From: a virus
DNA length: 31,895 bases
Reading direction: 5' to 3' (one strand)
IMG/VR virus record: IMGVR_UViG_3300020056_000099
Span: 1 to 31,895 of that record
The translations under genes and the position numbers were made by a program. Position 1 is the first letter of the stretch. The number at the start of each line of letters is the position of its first letter. This document shows positions 29,841 through 31,895 of this stretch, in pieces. The notes below the pieces were generated by a model that worked only from the letters and a program-made list of their open reading frames with translations, was not told where the DNA came from and did no database searches.

Positions 29841-30206
29841 TTACCCACCTAATGCAATGGCAAGTGCCGTTGCGTTTACTTGCGCTTTATCAAAAGCCTC
29901 AAAACTTGCGCTATTGACTGTGATAAAGACTTGTTTATTTCCTGCACTAAAGTTTGTTGCAGACCCACTGTTTGAACTTGCATAGATTGTAGTTCTTGTA
30001 ATAGAATTCGCACCCGAATTAAAAGTTCCTACACCTGTTTCCCATTCAGCAGTGCCTGGATTAGTCACTGCATAATCAAAAGTATCTCCGTCTGCACATT
30101 CTGCACTAAAGGTTACAAACCCTGTACCTGTTCCGGCTAATACTAAATCGCCGGTACCTTGTGATAGACTAACTTCTTTTACGCGGTCTGATCTTACTTT
30201 AGCCAT
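29841..30206 (-). CDS. Small fibre-associated virion protein
   Basis: A 121-aa protein. It follows a pattern common in phage fibre proteins: DRVKEVSLSQGTGDLVLAGT, then GFVTFSAECADGDTFDYAVT, WETGVGTFNSGANSITRTTI and YASSNSGSATNFSAGNKQVF. This beta-sandwich module is usually the N-terminal part of longer fibres and often precedes a coiled or catalytic part; here it stands alone with a short helical end (AQVNATALAIALGG). Its ATG has AAGGAGATG upstream, and 15 nt separate it from the 2264-aa gene, so it is probably in the same late operon and assembled with it. Confidence 0.75.
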   Translation of the reverse strand: MAKVRSDRVKEVSLSQGTGDLVLAGTGTGFVTFSAECADGDTFDYAVTNPGTAEWETGVGTFNSGANSITRTTIYASSNSGSATNFSAGNKQVFITVNSASFEAFDKAQVNATALAIALGG

Positions 30207-30217
30207 TGATCATCTCC

Positions 30218-30622
30218 TTAAGGGTTGTTCAATGTTATTGTTAGTGTAATACGGATTTCGTCTCCGTTGTTTGCAATATTAATCGGAGCATTGCTAAATC
30301 TGTTAGCAAACATTAAATCACCGCTTGTTGCTCCAACAACAAAGTATCCGTAAATATTTCCTGCTGCACCTGTGAAACTAAATGTTACTTGTGGATATGC
30401 AGCACTGCCTGGATCACCTGATGTAAAAGTAAAGCTTCCGGGTGTTAAAGTTGTTGCACTATAACCATTTCCTGAAACTTCTGTATAATCACCTGCGACA
30501 TCGGCACTAGTCGGAGTAACATCGTTGCTATATAATTTTAATACGAGGGATTCTGGCGTCAAAGCATTTAAAAAATTCTTTAAGGCTACCAATTCCGCTG
30601 CGTTTGTAAATACGACTGCCAT
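30218..30622 (-). CDS. Small virion protein, tail/fibre type
   Basis: A 134-aa protein. A helical N-terminus (FTNAAELVALKNFLNALTPE) leads into strands LVLKLYSNDVTPT, YTEVSGNGYSATTLTPGSFT and ITLTITLNNP. This pattern (short helix, then LxLYSN.VTP and a beta-sandwich) is known to me from phage structural proteins near tail fibres, without a defined role. AAGGA lies 8 nt before the ATG; an octamer GATAAATA is about 43 nt upstream. Confidence 0.7.
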   Translation of the reverse strand: MAVVFTNAAELVALKNFLNALTPESLVLKLYSNDVTPTSADVAGDYTEVSGNGYSATTLTPGSFTFTSGDPGSAAYPQVTFSFTGAAGNIYGYFVVGATSGDLMFANRFSNAPINIANNGDEIRITLTITLNNP

Positions 30623-30664
30623 TATTCATTCCTTAATAGTTAACTATGGTAAGTTTTATACATC

Positions 30665-30672
30665 TATTTATC
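30665..30672 (-). promoter_or_regulatory. T4-late-like promoter octamer
   Basis: GATAAATA followed by GATG on the minus strand (7/8), directly after the TGA of the 181-aa gene. A normal leader with AAGGA follows before the 30622 start. Confidence 0.55.
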
Positions 30673-30674
30673 AA

Positions 30675-31220
30675 TCAAGTGAATGTATAGGAAAACTCTA
30701 CACTAAGTCTAGTGCCAATTGTGTTGCTAGGACAACTTAGATCAACGGTTAAAAAGTCATCTACAGCCATGTTAAAACTTACAGTTTTTGTCTTTTTTTG
30801 ATCACCGGCGGATAATATGACTGATTCCTGTGCGCTACCGTTTTTCTTGACATCAATTTGCACATCTACGTCAGCAACATCGCCTATTCTCATTGTAATT
30901 GATTCTACTGTTATTGCAGCAGGGGCATACCATCTTACGGTACCTTCGGTGTCTTCTAACAAGCCATCTTGGAATAACTGAACAGTTCTAGAAATATGTC
31001 TACCTTCAAACGAGTTTGATGTTGCATTATAGACTAGAGTTTGTCCATCTTCTGCTGCTGATAAGTCTGGCACAACCCTAACTCCTCCAGGGGTAGACCC
31101 ATCGGATATTCTAAGATAAGGATCATTTGGATTGAAAAATAAATCTCCAATCTCTCCAACAAAATCACTTATATCTGCTGTAGGTTTATACTGTGGTCCT
31201 AATTTGTAAATACCGCTCAT
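30675..31220 (-). CDS. Virion protein with fibre-type N-terminus, leaderless start
   Basis: A 181-aa protein. Residues 20-50 (GEIGDLFFNPNDPYLRISDG, then STPGG) resemble the attachment segment of phage fibre proteins (GdiwfD...LrisDGvTPGG). Residues 75-181 look like a beta-sandwich with a conserved VRWYAPAAITVESITMRIGD strand pair and a VDVQIDVKKNGSAQESVILS hairpin. It is likely a small tail or neck-fibre part. The late octamer AATAAATA ends 4 nt before the ATG and no Shine-Dalgarno is present, so the transcript from it would be leaderless. Read-through from upstream genes is also possible. Confidence 0.7.
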   Translation of the reverse strand: MSGIYKLGPQYKPTADISDFVGEIGDLFFNPNDPYLRISDGSTPGGVRVVPDLSAAEDGQTLVYNATSNSFEGRHISRTVQLFQDGLLEDTEGTVRWYAPAAITVESITMRIGDVADVDVQIDVKKNGSAQESVILSAGDQKKTKTVSFNMAVDDFLTVDLSCPSNTIGTRLSVEFSYTFT

Positions 31221-31224
31221 ACAG

Positions 31225-31232
31225 TATTTATT
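31225..31232 (-). promoter_or_regulatory. T4-late-like promoter octamer, 4 nt before an ATG
   Basis: AATAAATA then CTGT then ATG (31220) on the minus strand, 7/8 to TATAAATA. It contains the TAA stop (31228-31230) of the upstream gene. Confidence 0.55.
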
Positions 31233-31515
31233 TCACAAGTCCTGCAAGTGTTTTTAGGTTATCAACATTATCGTCTTGGTCAGTTTCTTCTTCACTGCCT
31301 GTGTCTTCGTCATCTAACATTTTGTCAATGACTGGAGAATCTTTTCCTTGTTCTGCTTTTTTCAATTCAAGTTCTTGCTGCTGCGGTGATACCATAACAG
31401 GATTGTCTTCAATGTCATCATCTGTAGCATCTTTGCCTGCTACGTTGACTTTAGGTTCGGCTCCATCTAAATCAATCTTAATTGGAATGTTTATGGTAAT
31501 TTCATCAATACGCAT
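31228..31515 (-). CDS. Small acidic protein, unknown function
   Basis: A 95-aa acidic protein. It begins MRIDEITINIPIKIDLDGAE, then becomes polar and disordered with two acidic stretches (DATDDDIEDN, DDEDTGSEEETDQDD), ending in a short helix. The MRIDEI start is faintly like the capsid-targeting N-termini elsewhere in the window but lacks a clear cut site. Its ATG overlaps the stop of the upstream small gene (TAATG), and its stop lies in a late octamer. It may be a scaffold or tail-assembly helper; that is a guess from acidity and position. Confidence 0.6.
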   Translation of the reverse strand: MRIDEITINIPIKIDLDGAEPKVNVAGKDATDDDIEDNPVMVSPQQQELELKKAEQGKDSPVIDKMLDDEDTGSEEETDQDDNVDNLKTLAGLVK

Positions 31516-31661
31516 TATTCTTCTTCTTTTGCTAATTCTTCTGCTTCATCATAGATAACACTGCCTTCGTCTGCATTTTCAGGCTGAGCAATATCCTCTT
31601 CATCTGCATGAGTTTTAGTTTGTTCCTTGTTATCCCAAACAATATGTTTTGTCCAACCCAT
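31515..31661 (-). CDS. Very small acidic protein
   Basis: A 48-aa protein starting MGWTKHIVWDNKEQTKTHAD and ending EEAKEEE-like (LAKEEE). The reading frame is supported by AGGAG 7-11 nt before the ATG, by the TAATG overlap with the next gene, and by a late octamer (31684-31691) just upstream. No family recognised; acidic and probably disordered in its second half. Confidence 0.6.
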   Translation of the reverse strand: MGWTKHIVWDNKEQTKTHADEEDIAQPENADEGSVIYDEAEELAKEEE

Positions 31662-31683
31662 TTGATATCTCCTATTGTACTAT

Positions 31684-31691
31684 TATTTATT
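31684..31691 (-). promoter_or_regulatory. T4-late-like promoter octamer
   Basis: AATAAATA followed by ATAG on the minus strand (7/8), 23 nt before the 48-aa gene, between it and the partial gene upstream. Confidence 0.5.
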
Positions 31692-31699
31692 ATAATTTA

Positions 31700-31715
31700 G
31701 TGCATCTTTATGCAC
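31700..31715 (-). other. Hairpin over the stop codon of the partial structural gene
   Basis: GTGCAT-AAAG-ATGCAC on the minus strand, a perfect 6-bp stem with a 4-nt loop, spanning the TAA stop. No U-tract follows, so it is more likely an mRNA-end structure than a terminator. Confidence 0.5.
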
Positions 31716-31895
31716 CATATGAATTAGGATGATCTGGTTCGTCATCAATTAATAACATATCAAAACAGGCTGTGGTGCTACGGTTGTTGTCGCGTGGTAG
31801 AACTCTTATGTCAATGTCAGTTTTTTCTGGATAACGGATAGGAAAACTAAAGTTATATACATATTGTCCGCCGCCTGTGACATCCCAAACGTGTT
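31708..31895 (-). CDS. C-terminal end of a virion structural protein (partial)
   Basis: Only the last 62 codons are in the window; the start lies beyond the right edge. The visible end reads HVWDVTGGGQYVYNFSFPIR, then DIDIRVLPRDNNRSTTACFD and LLIDDEPDHPNSYGA before TAA. The strand pattern (YNFSFPIRYPEKTDIDIRV, then FDMLLIDD) is a beta-sandwich ending typical of marine-phage tail or neck fibre proteins. The exact identity cannot be told from this part. Confidence 0.6.
   Translation of the reverse strand, partial: HVWDVTGGGQYVYNFSFPIRYPEKTDIDIRVLPRDNNRSTTACFDMLLIDDEPDHPNSYGA

Overview
The window looks like part of the genome of a T4-like marine myovirus, AT-rich. The evidence is a T4/cyanophage-type class Ia ribonucleotide reductase cluster, many compact genes overlapping at ATGA or TAATG, late-promoter octamers close to T4 TATAAATA, and very long repetitive tail/adhesin proteins. 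Small DUF1127-type proteins and a Pho box suggest an alphaproteobacterial host, for example a Pelagibacter-like cell. That host assignment is inference.

Layout, reading the minus strand from right to left. (a) 31895-19266: virion genes, with the end of an unidentified structural gene, small acidic and fibre-like proteins, a 2264-aa structural protein with an embedded cupredoxin-like domain, and a 1248-aa repeat protein. Their transcript appears to end at a terminator at 18995-19067, beyond a convergent gene. (b) 17796-19298, plus strand: a cassette of small proteins (one DUF1127) with its own structured RNA, terminator and sigma70 promoter. (c) 17574-16603: a PiT phosphate permease read divergently from the cassette, with a strong Pho-box match upstream. 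(d) 16560-15414: a short sigma70 unit (hypothetical, zf-CHCC zinc finger, UDP-glucose dehydrogenase-like) between a perfect consensus promoter and a terminator. (e) 15318-12693: late genes including a pol-beta-like nucleotidyltransferase overlapping a ligase-like protein. (f) 12623-8610: small proteins, several with T4-like capsid-targeting N-termini and very basic DNA-binding tails. (g) 8610-4641: glycosyltransferase-like protein, RecB-family nuclease, KOW protein, beta-helix tail spike. (h) 4588-1: nrdA, nitroreductase-like gene, nrdB, glutaredoxin and an Sm-like protein.

Two promoter classes can be read. Sigma70-type sites (TTGACA/TATAAT, 16-17 bp spacing) precede nrdB, the nuclease, the UDP-glucose dehydrogenase unit and the gene at 18649. 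T4-late-like octamers (mostly G/C/A-ATAAATA) precede virion and suspected packaged-protein genes. At four genes the promoter sits so close to the ATG, with no Shine-Dalgarno, that leaderless mRNA is likely.

Together the genes supply dNTPs (RNR and glutaredoxin), import phosphate under starvation control, modify sugars, and build the tail and internal head. No stretch over 300 bases lacks a gene, and I saw no tRNA, IS element or CRISPR array.
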